64,000 bases of DNA from Molanna angustata (lineage: Eukaryota; Arthropoda; Insecta; Trichoptera; Molannidae). Within the stretch, counting starts at the first letter, position 1. Every line of letters starts with the position of its first letter. The translations under genes and the position numbers were made by a program. The stretch spans positions 7,629,985 to 7,693,984 of the forward strand of contig OY754990.1 in NCBI GenBank assembly GCA_963576475.1, written 5' to 3'. This document shows positions 1-11,742 of the stretch, in pieces. The notes beneath the pieces were generated by a model. It saw only the letters and a program-made list of their open reading frames with translations, searched no databases and was not told where the DNA came from.

Positions 1-436
1 TCTCAGTCAAATTTCAATCTATAAACGTCTGGTTTTCACTAAAATGAATATTTTTGTGTATTCTATTGATCTGTGAAATTATTTTCTAAATATAATTTTT
101 ATGTTATTTTCAACTCTCTCGTTTCGGCTGGCGCGTAATTGTTTTACCAAACATATCGTGATTTTCATTTTTGCATTCAATATTTAACAATAATCCGTTA
201 CCAAAATAATAAATATTTTATAGATAAAGTAGAAAATCAATAATTAATTATAATCATATAATCTAGTACGCGTGTGAAGAGTGTGGCTGATGGAGAGAGA
301 GAGATGGCATGTCACGTATAAGCGCACTCATCCACCGAGCACGTGACATTTGATTCCCAACACTTGTCGAGACTTGTTCTCTATATGAACATTGGCGGCT
401 ACAATATTATTGTATAATATCCATGTATAATATAGA
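1..436. other. AT-rich intergenic DNA
   Basis: I see no gene, RNA or recognisable repeat here. A short stretch at about 398-424 resembles the junction part of the 168-bp satellite that starts at 630, so SINE-A appears to have inserted at the left edge of the satellite. Confidence 0.5.
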
Positions 437-629
437 TGGGTCGATGGCAGAACGGTTAGCGCGCTGGGCTCGCAATCCAGTGGTCGCGAGTTCGAATCCT
501 GCCTCGACCGATTTCGTTCGCCTATAGCACAAGCATTTATTTGCTTATTTTAGGGAACGTAGGAAGATGTATATGTACTTGTTTAACAAGGACATATTCA
601 TTTTTTTATATTATAAAAAAAAAAAAAAA
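437..629 (+). mobile_element. tRNA-derived SINE (SINE-A copy 1)
   Basis: The head is tRNA-like, with an A-box region (GCAGAACGGTTAGCGCG) and a B box (GAGTTCGAATCC). A 7-nt anticodon-type loop CTCGCAA sits between complementary 5-nt arms. A non-tRNA body follows directly (CCTATAGCACAAGCATTTAT, then TGTATATGTACTTGTTTAACAAGG), and it ends in an A-run at 617-628. The same head and body recur at 25439, 46707 and 50569, so this is a retroposon family and not a single-copy tRNA gene. An AATATCCAT motif lies on both sides, consistent with insertion into the left edge of the satellite. Confidence 0.85.
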
Positions 630-3600
630 TAATATCCATTCAGTCAAGAGTTTAGCCACACCCAACAGTTACTCTGCGGTACAGACATTCCACCTTGGGT
701 TAACAGACTGGCCTATTTCAGCTCTTGTGTTCCTTTCCTGCAACGCTGCCTTCCCAGGTATATTTTGTTTTGCATTTAATATAATTATATTATTGTATAA
801 TATCCATTCAGTCAAGAGTTTAGCCACACCCAACAGTTACTCTGCGGTACAGACATTCCACCTTGGGTTAACAGACTGGCCTATTTCAGCTCTTGTGTTC
901 CTTTCCTGCAACGCTGCCTTCCCAGGTATATTTTGTTTTGCATTTAATATAATTATATTATTGTATAATATCCATTCAGTCAAGAGTTTAGCCACACCCA
1001 ACAGTTACTCTGCGGTACAGACATTCCACCTTGGGTTAACAGACTGGCCTATTTCAGCTCTTGTGTTCCTTTCCTGCAACGCTGCCTTCCCAGGTATATT
1101 TTGTTTTGCATTTAATATAATTATATTATTGTATAATATCCATTCAGTCAAGAGTTTAGCCACACCCAACAGTTACTCTGCGGTACAGACATTCCACCTT
1201 GGGTTAACAGACTGGCCTATTTCAGCTCTTGTGTTCCTTTCCTGCAACGCTGCCTTCCCAGGTATATTTTATTTTGCATTTAATATAATTATATTATTGT
1301 ATAATATCCATTCAGTCAAGAGTTTAGCCACACCCAACAGTTACTCTGCGGTACAGACATTCCACCTTGGGTTAACAGACTGGCCTATTTCAGCTCTTGT
1401 GTTCCTTTCCTGCAACGCTGCCTTCCCAGGTATATTTTATTTTGCATTTAATATAATTATATTATTGTATAATATCCATTCAGTCAAGAGTTTAGCCACA
1501 CCCAACAGTTACTCTGCGGTACAGACATTCCACCTTGGGTTAACAGACTGGCCTATTTCAGCTCTTGTGTTCCTTTCCTGCAACGCTGCCTTCCCAGGTA
1601 TATTTTGTTTTGCATTTAATATAATTATATTATTGTATAATATCCATTCAGTCAAGAGTTTAGCCACACCCAACAGTTACTCTGCGGTACAGACATTCCA
1701 CCTTGGGTTAACAGACTGGCCTATTTCAGCTCTTGTGTTCCTTTCCTGCAACGCTGCCTTCCCAGGTATATTTTGTTTTGCATTTAATATAATTATATTA
1801 TTGTATAATATCCATTCAGTCAAGAGTTTAGCCACACCCAACAGTTACTCTGCGGTACAGACATTCCACCTTGGGTTAACAGACTGGCCTATTTCAGCTC
1901 TTGTGTTCCTTTCCTGCAACGCTGCCTTCCCAGGTATATTTTGTTTTGCATTTAATATAATTATATTATTGTATAATATCCATTCAGTCAAGAGTTTAGC
2001 CACACCCAACAGTTACTCTGCGGTACAGACATTCCACCTTGGGTTAACAGACTGGCCTATTTCAGCTCTTGTGTTCCTTTCCTGCAACGCTGCCTTCCCA
2101 GGTATATTTTATTTTGCATTTAATATAATTATATTATTGTATAATATCCATTCAGTCAAGAGTTTAGCCACACCCAACAGTTACTCTGCGGTACAGACAT
2201 TCCACCTTGGGTTAACAGACTGGCCTATTTCAGCTCTTGTGTTCCTTTCCTGCAACGCTGCCTTCCCAGGTATATTTTATTTTGCATTTAATATAATTAT
2301 ATTATTGTATAATATCCATTCAGTCAAGAGTTTAGCCACACCCAACAGTTACTCTGCGGTACAGACATTCCACCTTGGGTTAACAGACTGGCCTATTTCA
2401 GCTCTTGTGTTCCTTTCCTGCAACGCTGCCTTCCCAGGTATATTTTATTTTGCATTTAATATAATTATATTATTGTATAATATCCATTCAGTCAAGAGTT
2501 TAGCCACACCCAACAGTTACTCTGCGGTACAGACATTCCACCTTGGGTTAACAGACTGGCCTATTTCAGCTCTTGTGTTCCTTTCCTGCAACGCTGCCTT
2601 CCCAGGTATATTTTGTTTTGCATTTAATATAATTATATTATTGTATAATATCCATTCAGTCAAGAGTTTAGCCACACCCAACAGTTACTCTGCGGTACAG
2701 ACATTCCACCTTGGGTTAACAGACTGGCCTATTTCAGCTCTTGTGTTCCTTTCCTGCAACGCTGCCTTCCCAGGTATATTTTATTTTGCATTTAATATAA
2801 TTATATTATTGTATAATATCCATTCAGTCAAGAGTTTAGCCACACCCAACAGTTACTCTGCGGTACAGACATTCCACCTTGGGTTAACAGACTGGCCTAT
2901 TTCAGCTCTTGTGTTCCTTTCCTGCAACGCTGCCTTCCCAGGTATATTTTATTTTGCATTTAATATAATTATATTATTGTATAATATCCATTCAGTCAAG
3001 AGTTTAGCCACACCCAACAGTTACTCTGCGGTACAGACATTCCACCTTGGGTTAACAGACTGGCCTATTTCAGCTCTTGTGTTCCTTTCCTGCAACGCTG
3101 CCTTCCCAGGTATATTTTGTTTTGCATTTAATATAATTATATTATTGTATAATATCCATTCAGTCAAGAGTTTAGCCACACCCAACAGTTACTCTGCGGT
3201 ACAGACATTCCACCTTGGGTTAACAGACTGGCCTATTTCAGCTCTTGTGTTCCTTTCCTGCAACGCTGCCTTCCCAGGTATATTTTGTTTTGCATTTAAT
3301 ATAATTATATTATTGTATAATATCCATTCAGTCAAGAGTTTAGCCACACCCAACAGTTACTCTGCGGTACAGACATTCCACCTTGGGTTAACAGACTGGC
3401 CTATTTCAGCTCTTGTGTTCCTTTCCTGCAACGCTGCCTTCCCAGGTATATTTTGTTTTGCATTTAATATAATTATATTATTGTATAATATCCATTCAGT
3501 CAAGAGTTTAGCCACACCCAACAGTTACTCTGCGGTACAGACATTCCACCTTGGGTTAACAGACTGGCCTATTTCAGCTCTTGTGTTCCTTTCCTGCAAC

Positions 3601-3795
3601 GCTGCCTTCCCAGGTATATTTTATTTTGCATTTAATATAATTATATTATTGTATAATATCCATTCAGTCAAGAGTTTAGCCACACCCAACAGTTACTCTG
3701 CGGTACAGACATTCCACCTTGGGTTAACAGACTGGCCTATTTCAGCTCTTGTGTTCCTTTCCTGCAACGCTGCCTTCCCAGGTATATTTTATTTT
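630..3795. repeat. Satellite-like tandem array, 168-bp unit, about 19 copies
   Basis: The unit starts with AATATCCATTCAGTCAAGAG and recurs every 168 bp from about 631 to 3655 (19 starts). Copies are essentially identical. The main variable site is G/A in TTTTGTTTTG versus TTTTATTTTG. Its order along the array, written as the resulting Cys (C) or Tyr (Y) codon, is C C C Y Y C C C Y Y Y C Y Y C C C Y Y. Because 168 is divisible by 3 and the plus-strand frame lacks stops, an open frame of 1136 codons runs through the array (541-3951). It has no protein-family resemblance and I treat it as non-coding. The unit length is close to a nucleosome repeat. Confidence 0.95.
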
Positions 3796-4430
3796 ATTTT
3801 ATTTTATTGGGGGTATACACAGATGTACAGGTTACAATCATTAAAATATATACAAGTGGTACAATCTATAGCTAGGCCTGCCATCCAATTATGTATATCC
3901 ACTGATATAATATTCATCACACAGAAGAGAAAAAAAAAATTAAAGAAATAATTATTAGGAGATGGTTAAGGATAGTGGTATAGGAAAGTGACAGGAATGT
4001 CAGAAGAATACTAAAAGAGGGAGAGCAAATTAAGTTGTACAGTATTCATACAAAAAAATAAAACAAAACATCTATATTATATTGTTATCTCGAATCAGGT
4101 TGGATAATTCCTTCATATACTTGCTATACGGAGTGTGAAATATGTCTAAACTATTGAAATTTTTGTTAAATGTTTCGCAGATACGAGGAACGGTAGAATG
4201 TTTTCGGTGATTTGTTTTATAATGTGGAATATAGAAAAGATCAGTTTGTCGGGTTGTTCTAGAGGGAGGTGAATCGAATTTATTATTAACAATTTTATAA
4301 AGTAAGCTTTGATCAAGGATAATTCTTCTGTGTACAAGTGAATCTGTATAATCTGGAAATCGCAAATTAAATTTATATTGTACTTTTTTCAAAAATTTCT
4401 TTTGTACATTTTCAATTCTACTAATGTTAT
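3796..4430 (-). mobile_element. 5'-truncated non-LTR retrotransposon inserted in the satellite
   Basis: The insertion interrupts the 19th satellite unit just after GGTATATTTTAT, and the unit resumes at about 4431 (TTATTTTGCATTTAATAT). On the minus strand the coding remnant at 4392-4072 (106 codons) resembles the extreme C-terminus of CR1/Jockey-type ORF2 proteins: RRIILDQSLLYKIVNNKFDS, then scattered hydrophobics and a terminal acidic/polar tail. The plus-strand left edge (TATTTTATTTTATTTTATT) is the complement of an (AATAA)n tail, so the 3' end of the element faces left. RT and endonuclease domains are missing. Confidence 0.7.
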
Positions 4431-4502
4431 TTATTTTGCATTTAATATAATTATATTATTATATAATATCCATTCAGTCAAGAGTTTAGCCACACCCAAC
4501 AG
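4431..4502. repeat. Distal end of the 168-bp satellite (units 19-20)
   Basis: The satellite sequence resumes after the LINE and breaks off within a 20th unit at CCACACCCAACAG. This marks the right edge of the array. Confidence 0.9.
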
Positions 4503-4685
4503 TAGATAATTGATACGCTTATCTAGGTACTAATGAAACACACAGCCATTGCTATAGTATAGTGTGGGTCGGTTCGGTAGGATATTTATTTATTTAAGAT
4601 TCGATGCACGGTTAAAACGCTATGAACATAAACATAATATCAATAATAACAATGTAACTGAAAACGCGCATATGAAATTATAAAC

Positions 4686-4726
4686 AAAACGAGTGAGTTG
4701 TAGCCAACACTAAACTCTCCACACCA
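4686..4726 (+). repeat. Inverted-repeat arm, partner at 8259-8298
   Basis: AAAACGAGTGAGTTGTAGCC followed by AACACTAAACTCTCCACACC is the near-perfect reverse complement of 8259-8298. The two arms bracket the 313-bp array region. The outer motif (ACGAGTGGG then YTGTGGCCAAC) also occurs alone at 24461-24485. Confidence 0.75.
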
Positions 4727-5134
4727 TAGTAAGTGTTCATTTTTTCTTCTTCTTGAAAGGTTGAAAATCTCTAAATGCATTTTTATGAAGAACATTTATA
4801 TTAGATTCTTATACAAATATAAAATTCCCAGAGGACAAAAGTTTTCACAATACACCATACACACAAAAACATTGTCACGGAAATCATTTTTATTTTTTTT
4901 ATTTATTTTTTATTTATTTTAAATTCTTTACACTTGTTTTTTATTTTTTATGTGCGACCGACACCCGCTTCACTGGGAACATACCCGTGTCGGAGCGAGT
5001 ATCAAAATGACATTTATTAATTAATTAGTTTGTCACATCACAAATGTACCTTAAAAATAACACATAAAATAACTCATTGTATACATTTTCTACATGATAC
5101 CTGTTGAGAAATTTTAAGTAAAATTGCATTACCA

Positions 5135-5240
5135 GCAAGATGAGCGTGCATGAGACAGTGTATTAATGTTGATGAGGCGATGTATGTGTCAAGATAGAAG
5201 AATGCGGTGTTCGGTTCTCACTGCCTACCCCTTGAGGAAG
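5135..5240 (+). pseudogene. RTE-type retrotransposon 3' fragment
   Basis: This matches the C-terminal coding end of the RTE copy at 18738-19126: GTTGATGAGGCGATG, then TGTCAAGATAGAA and CGGTTCTCACTGCCTACCCC. It is short and decayed. Flanking sequence back to 4740 is AT-rich with no gene. Confidence 0.65.
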
Positions 5241-5582
5241 ATAGAAGTGAGTAGTAAAAAATACACTTGTCTATAGAGACACATACAATATCAATATGAA
5301 GTTGATCACTCAATTTTCCCATACAGAAGCTATTTTACTTCTGTTTTGTACATTTTTCATACAAATATGAAATTTATTTCACATTGATATGGCAGACCAT
5401 AGATTTTTACTCTCCACACTATGGAATAGTGGAGAGTCATGATTTCGCAAAATTTAAGCGTATTTTTTTTACATCAATTTCTCAATGGGTATCATGTAGA
5501 GAATGCACACTATGAGTTTCGTCGTGATGTGTTTGTGTGTATGGCGTATACGCTGTACGCCGTACGCCGTAGCATTTATCTT

Positions 5583-8240
5583 TTTTGTGTCCTCTCTACA
5601 GCCCAAACTATAAGTCTGATCGACTTCATATTAACATCATATGTGTAAAGTGCAAAGACCTAGAGCTGATTAGTTTTCCATAGACAACTTTTGATTTCTT
5701 CTCTATGAATTCATCATTTACGTTGTTTTTTTTTTGTGTCCTCTCTGCAGCCCAAACTATAAGTCCGATTGACTTCATATTGATATCACATGTGTTAAGT
5801 CCATAAACTTAGAGCTGATTAGTTTTCCATAGACAACGGTTCATTTTTTCCCAATGTTTCTTTATGATTTCATCTATTAAAACTGAAAAAATGCTCTCAC
5901 GACCTGGAAATTAGAGATATTTTAATTTGGTTTCAACTATTTATACAACACCAAGAATCTTCATAAAATTGTATTCAAAGTTGGTCAATGTTAAAAGAAA
6001 AATATTCAACGGTTTCAAAAATTATATTTTATTTAATGGATATTTGTATGAAACTTATATGTAACAAGAGAATTTTTTTATATTTGGCAATGTTCAGTTC
6101 ATTGATTTCATATTGATATAAGAATATTAATAGCTTGAACTTAGAACTGATTAGCTTTTCATAGATATCATAAAATTTCTTCATATGATATCACGTGTCA
6201 ACATTGTCAAAATGCTCTAACGCTCTTAGAAACAAAATTTATCTGCTTTTTTTAAAAAATTTCATACAACATAAGCAGTCTTCACTATACTGCATTAATA
6301 GTTTGTCTATCTTAACATAAAAATATACTATCGGAAGAAAATTTATATTCCTGATAGTAACATTTAGTATGAATAAAAATGTAATTAGATAAATTTCTAT
6401 GTATGGAAACGTTCAGTAATTTGATTTCATGTTATAATGTAAAGAGCTTGAACATAGAACTGATTAGCTTTCCATAAATAACAAAAAAAATCTTCATATG
6501 ATATCACCTGTCAAAATTTGGAAAATACTCTCGCGTTCTTTAGAACAAAATTTATCTGCTTTTTTTAAAATATTTCATACAACATAAGCATTCTTCACTA
6601 TACTGCATTAATAGTTTGTCTATCTTAACATAAAAATATACTATCGGAAGAAAATTTATATTCCTGATAGTAACATTTAGTATGAATAAAAATGTAATTA
6701 GATAAATTTCTATGTATGGAAACGTTCAGTAATTTGATTTCATGTTATAATGTAAAGAGCTTGAACAAAGAACTGATTAGCTTTCCATAAATAAAAAAAA
6801 AAATCTTCATATGATATCACGTGTCAAAATTTTGAAAATGCTCTCGCGTTCTTTATATCAAAATTTATCTGCTTTTTTTATAATATTTCATACAACATAA
6901 GCATTCTTCACTATACTGCATTAATAGTTTGTCTATCTTAACATTAAAATATACTATCGGAAGAAAATTTATATTCCTGGTAGTAACATTTAGTATGAAT
7001 AAAAATGTAATTAGATAAATTTCTATGTATGGAAATGTTCAGTAATTTGATTTCCTGTTATAATGGGAAGAGCTTGAACATAGAACTGATAAGCTTTCCA
7101 TAAATAACAAAAATATTCTTCATATGATATCACCTGTCAAAATTTGGAAAATGCTCTTGCGTTCTTTAAAACAAAATTTATCTGCTTTTTTTAAAATATT
7201 TCATACAACATAAGCATTCTTCACTATACTGCATTAATAGTTTGTCTATCTTAACATAAAAATATACTATCGGAAGAAAATTTATATTCCTGATAGTAAC
7301 ATTTAGTATGAATAAAAATGTAATTAGATAAATTTCTATGTATGGAAACGTTCAGTAATTTGATTTCATGTTATAACGTAAAGAGCTTGAACATAGAACT
7401 GATTAGCTTTCCATAAATAACAAAAAATTTCTTCATATGATACCACGTGTCAAAATTTTGAAAATGCTCTCGCGTTCTTGGAAACAAAATTTATCTGCTT
7501 TTTTTATAATATTTCATACAACATAAGCATTCTTCACTATACGGCATTAATAGTTTGTCTATCTTAACATAAAAATATACTATCGGAAGAAAATTTATAT
7601 TCCTGATAGTAACATTTAGTATGAATAAAAATGTAATTAGATAAATTTCTATGTATGGAAATGTTCAGTAATTTGATTTCATGTTATAATGTAAAGAGCT
7701 TGAACATAGAACTGATTAGCTTTCCATAAATAACATATCACGTGTCAAAATTTTGAAAATGCTCTCGCGTTCTTTATATCAAAATTTATCTGCTTTTTTT
7801 AAAATATTTCATACAACATAAACATTCTTCACTATACTGCATTAATAGTTTTTTTATCTTAACATAAAAATATACTATCGGAAGAAAATTTATATTCCTG
7901 GTAGTAACATTTAGTATGAATAAAAATGTAATTAGATAAATTTCTATGTATGGAAAAGTTCAGTAATTTGATTTCATGTTATAATGTAAAGAGCTTGAAC
8001 ATAGAATTGATTAGCTTTCCATAAATAACAATAAATTTCTTCATATGATATCACGTGTCAAAATTTTGAAAATGCTCTCGCGTTCTTTAAAACAAAATTT
8101 ATCTGCTTTTTTTATAATATTTCATACAACATAAGCATTCTTCACTATACGGCATTAATAGTTTGTCTATCTTAACATGAAAATATACTATCGTTAGAAA
8201 ATTTATATTCCTGGTAGTAAAATTTAGAATGAATAAAATA
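5583..8240. repeat. Tandem array of about 313-bp units (7 clear copies plus diverged leaders)
   Basis: The marker ACTATCGGAAGAAAATTTAT recurs at about 6331, 6644, 6957, 7270, 7583, 7878 and 8191. The spacing is 313 bp except for one 295-bp interval (an 18-bp deletion near 7735). Diverged units occupy 5583-6090 (CAGCCCAAACTATAAGTC, then CTGATTAGTTTTCCATAGAC). Each unit carries GAACTGATTAGCTTTCCATA and CTCTCGCGTTCTT. No coding frame persists. A degenerate single copy lies at about 16600-16700. Confidence 0.9.
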
Positions 8241-8258
8241 TTTCATTGTCAATATTTG

Positions 8259-8534
8259 TGGTGTGGAGAGTTTAGTGTTGGCCACAACCCACTCGTTTTC
8301 TTTAAATTTTGACAATCCTTGAATGCATTTTTGATGAGTGTATTTTTGTTGTATCAAAATTTCAAACAGTGTAAAATTACCTCGATTTTCCAGACCTTGA
8401 GAGCATTTTGAAAATTTGGACAGATGAAATCATAGAGAAGAAATTAACGGATATCTATTGAAAACTAATCAGGTCTAGGATACATATGAAGTCAATCGGA
8501 CTTATAGTTTGGGCTGTAGAGAGGACACAAAAAA
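8259..8534 (-). repeat. Inverted right boundary of the 313-bp array region
   Basis: 8259-8298 is the inverse of 4686-4726. 8392-8534 is the inverse of the array's left leader (5583-5697), including ACTTATAGTTTGGGCTGTAG. The array is thus bounded by inverted copies, as in a large foldback or TIR element with internal tandem repeats. Confidence 0.7.
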
Positions 8535-8864
8535 AAACAATGTTAATTTGAATATTAAAAAAAGAAATAAAAAAAAAGTGATGATGTATATTATAGGAAT
8601 GTCGGGCTTAGTTTATTATAGAACAGTATTGTCAATCAGTAGAGTCGATATAATGCGCGGAAACAGCTATTCGAACTGGATCCTTTTAGCGAATGAATAT
8701 ATTTAGTCAAAATATACTAAAATGCCAATATAAAATTCTATTATTATAGATAATTTATATGAACAAAAAATAATAATGTCATTTCTGTAAAAATCACCAA
8801 CTATCATATTTCTTTCAACATTCTCTTCACTAAGTTTCAATATATGATAATAAACACACACAAA

Positions 8865-9060
8865 TTGAATACCACAGAGGAGATGGACTGACGATATTGT
8901 CCAACTGGTGGGACATGGGTGGAAGCAGAGTGCCCAGGATAGAGAGATGTGGACAACCCAGGAAGAGGCCTATATCCAGCAGTGGAGTGAAAGCCATCCT
9001 GGCTACGTGGTCCCTCCAATGTCTTCTTCTGGATCTACTCCACAAAACGATGTCCTCTAT
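8865..9060 (+). pseudogene. RTE-type retrotransposon ORF2 C-terminal fragment
   Basis: Translation in the frame of GGAGATGGACTGACGATATT gives RRWTDDIVQLVGHGWKQSAQ, DREMWTTQEEAYIQQW and so on. This is the characteristic C-terminal end of RTE-clade ORF2 (RRWxDDI ... W ... A.DR..W ... EAYVQQW). There is no start codon and no RT domain. Confidence 0.7.
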
Positions 9061-9124
9061 GAACGATGCACTATATATTGAAAAAAAAAATGCTTTTCCA
9101 ACTGAGCATTTGAAAGGCATGAAA

Positions 9125-9300
9125 ATCGCATCTTATTTTCAAGATGGAGAGATCATGTTAAAAGGATGAATCCAGAAAGGCTGTCGAAGATTGTAATGCG
9201 CGAGATACCAGAGGGACGCCGACCACCGGGAAGACCATCAAAGAGATGGAGGGAGAGCTGGACATCCTCATCCCAGGACCTATACAAACAGATCATAGAT
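9125..9300 (+). pseudogene. RTE-type retrotransposon ORF2 C-terminal fragment (second subfamily)
   Basis: The frame reads RDHVKRMNPERLSKIVMREI and then GRRPPGRPSKRWRESWTSS. The pattern (W..HV.RM...R..K......G.R..GRP..RW) is diagnostic of RTE ORF2 C-termini. It differs in sequence from the 18.7-kb RTE family. Confidence 0.7.
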
Positions 9301-9309
9301 CTAAAAAAA

Positions 9310-10330
9310 AAAGATGAAGATTTTCAATGTCATCTTCACTGCTGTCACTAATAATATACATCTTCCGATTAACAGGAACCCCAATATCACTTCCGATGTC
9401 ACTCATTGTAACTTATGTCTTTATTTTGTTCCGCCGTTTTAACATCTTCATCTGAACTTTCACATGTGTTCAAATTGAAATTAGGAATATGAAAAAAAAA
9501 TAATACTGGTGTTTGTCGAAAAAGAAAAATATGAAGAGAAAAAAAAGAAGGAATGCATAAACACGACTTTCACCAACATGCGTCAAAAGAAGCGCTATCG
9601 CGCTGATGGCATTTTTCACATGCCTACCTTCAAGTGCGACGGCGCTCTACGGCACTATAAGGGTTAATAAACCAGCGTGTTGCCTGCTCTGTCACTGACA
9701 TATCTACCTACATTTTTTTTTTCTTAAAACATCGCCTCTATTCTTAACCATTTCCCGTAATACGCAATCATACCTAGCCAGTAAAGTTGGGGGTGGCCGC
9801 AGCTCCACCCTAGGATTCTGGGCAAAAGGTCAGTGCCCCCTTCAATTCTTACCTATGTAAAAGTGTGGCAGACACCTTAATGTCTAGCTGAAGGTAACTC
9901 GTCACACACGACGAGGACCATCCTGCATCAAGTGAAAGTACTGTCTATGTGGTGTGGTTCTTGTAAATCGCCAATGCGAGTACTAAGCGAGCATCTTTTC
10001 CCCGGCGAGGAAAAGAACTATACAGTTCTAAAACTTTCCCTATGAAGCGGGGTAGGAGATTGTGAAATACTTTCAATGTACCTGTATATGAATATGCCCT
10101 GTCTTGTCTTGCAGAGAGTGGCTGACTCCCGTGGCGCTGCAGCAGTCCCTGGCTGCGCACAACTCGGAAGATTCGGCCGACAGTCCAAACCGCTGAGGAA
10201 ACACATTTCAGGTTAGATACCAACACATTATGTATTTATGGCTTAGTTAGTATCTTCTTCCTCTTGAGGGTTGTGATCCATGAAACCAATGGACAGAATG
10301 AATAGTCTCCAGTCATCAGTTATAGTTAGA
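9310..10330. other. Unassigned region with a moderately GC-rich block
   Basis: I identify no gene. 9773-10200 is noticeably less AT-rich than its surroundings (GGTGGCCGCAGCTCCACCC; GAGTGGCTGACTCCCGTGGC). It carries open frames of up to 93 codons on the minus strand (10226-9945) that match no family I recognise. It could be an untranslated or 5' part of an unknown repeat. Confidence 0.35.
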
Positions 10331-10334
10331 GACC

Positions 10335-10502
10335 TGAATTATTCACATTATTTTTTTTGAAAGGGGGTGTTTTTTTTGTACATTAGTAGTGATATTTTTT
10401 GTAGATTGACCAGTAGTGTTATTTTTTCAGAAAAGTAGTGTTATTTTTAAGAAATCAGTGTTGTTCTATTTTTTGAAGAAGGGGTGTTATTTTAGAAAAG
10501 CA
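10335..10502. repeat. Degenerate short tandem repeat around AGTAGTGTTATTTTT
   Basis: The motif (A/G)GTGTTATTTTT recurs about six times at irregular spacing of 20-40 bp between poly-T stretches. It is non-coding. Confidence 0.55.
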
Positions 10503-10735
10503 ATGTTTATTTATTTATTTAATATTGCTTCTCGGGCAACTAACAGGTACTATGTCAAATATTAATTTAACATGCACCCAATAACAAGTTGCCACATTCT
10601 GGAGACTTACGATATTAATCGTCTCACAGATCCAGACTGAAAACACAATTAAAAACTGTGTCTCCACCGGGAATCAAACCCGGGACCTTTGGATCAGCAG
10701 TCAGATACCCAACCAACTGAGCCACAAAGGCCGTC
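10503..10735 (-). mobile_element. tRNA-derived SINE (SINE-B, near full length)
   Basis: On the minus strand the head reads GGCCTTTGTGGCTCAGTTGG, with a B box GGGTTTGATTCCCGG. The body follows (CACAGTTTTTAATTGTGTTT, CAACTTGTTATTGGGTGC, AATATTTGACATAGTACCTG) and ends in AAATAAATAAATAAA. Partial copies lie at 20105-20231 (minus), 48877-49076 (plus) and 53734-53892 (minus), with a tail scrap at about 13822-13850. Confidence 0.85.
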
Positions 10736-10799
10736 AATGTTATTTTCTACAAAGAAATGTAAATTAAATTAGGTGAAACATTGGTTGACGACTGATCCT

Positions 10800-10850
10800 C
10801 CCGATGATCAGAATCTGACGTGGATTATCCCTAAAGAAATTAATACTAAC
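10800..10850 (+). repeat. Half of a palindromic element abutting a TA tract
   Basis: The sequence around GATCAGAATCTGACGTGGAT, then TATCCC and ATACTAACATA, matches the centre and right arm of the palindrome at 14992-15095 and leads straight into the TA microsatellite. Confidence 0.6.
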
Positions 10851-11002
<152 letters not shown>

Positions 11003-11520
11003 TTTTTTGTTTCAGAAAGCACACTATTCGAGTGAGAACTCACTCAGTGAGGGTCGCCGTCGTAATCACATCACATTCAATTCATCAAATATGTTGGACA
11101 AGATTAAAACGTAACCAAAGAGACCGTCCGCCCAGTATCGCCAACTACAAAAAAAAATTAAAATTTAGTTTTTTTTTCAGTCAATCTGATTTAAATTTTC
11201 GTCCCGTTAGCTGTCAAAAATGAAACTGCAGGAGTCGATGGAATAATCTTGTATTTTTATTTTACTTTGGTTGGCGCCACTGGTTTTGAGATAAACTTGT
11301 TATTTTTACTCACTGAAAAATTAGTTCAGATCTTTGACAAATAATGTGTTTGTGGTAGTGACGAAAGCACTAAAATCGGTACTTTTTCTTAAGAGGGCAT
11401 ATAACACTAAATCTAAATAGACTATTAAGTGACTGAAAACATGATGTTTTAAAACTCCCAAACGCACTATGAAGTTCTGTGTTAGAAAGGGTTGCCTATT
11501 GTGTGCTAAAGAGATTACAC

Positions 11521-11684
11521 CTGGGGGGCAAGTCCAGTCAGACGGCGGAATCAAAACCGCCCGTGTTTACCCATATCAAGGATATAATTATAAGATATTA
11601 TAGAACTCCATTAGATAATTATATCCATGGTATGGGTAAACATGGGTGGTTTTGATTCTGCCGGTTGACCAGACTTGCCCCCCA
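11521..11684. mobile_element. MITE-B, 164-bp foldback element (undisturbed copy)
   Basis: The element begins CTGGGGGGCAAGTCCAGTCA and ends with the inverse TGACCAGACTTGCCCCCCAG. The arms extend through CAAAACC..TACCCATA on the left and TATGGGTA..GGTTTTG on the right, so nearly the whole element pairs with itself. A second copy at 47705-48750 is split by an insertion of about 890 bp. Confidence 0.85.
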
Positions 11685-11742
11685 GATTTAAATGATCGGA
11701 AACCCAAAATTTGTTAATTTTTGGAATTTTCAGAACAAACCC

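Noticed and set aside
437..515. Functional tRNA gene
   Set aside because: The tRNA-like sequence recurs at four sites with the same non-tRNA body and A-rich tail, and with changing or missing anticodons. This is a SINE head.
541..3951. 1136-codon open reading frame
   Set aside because: It is produced by a stop-free 168-bp satellite unit with a length divisible by three. There is no domain, and it starts in a SINE body and ends in a LINE tail.
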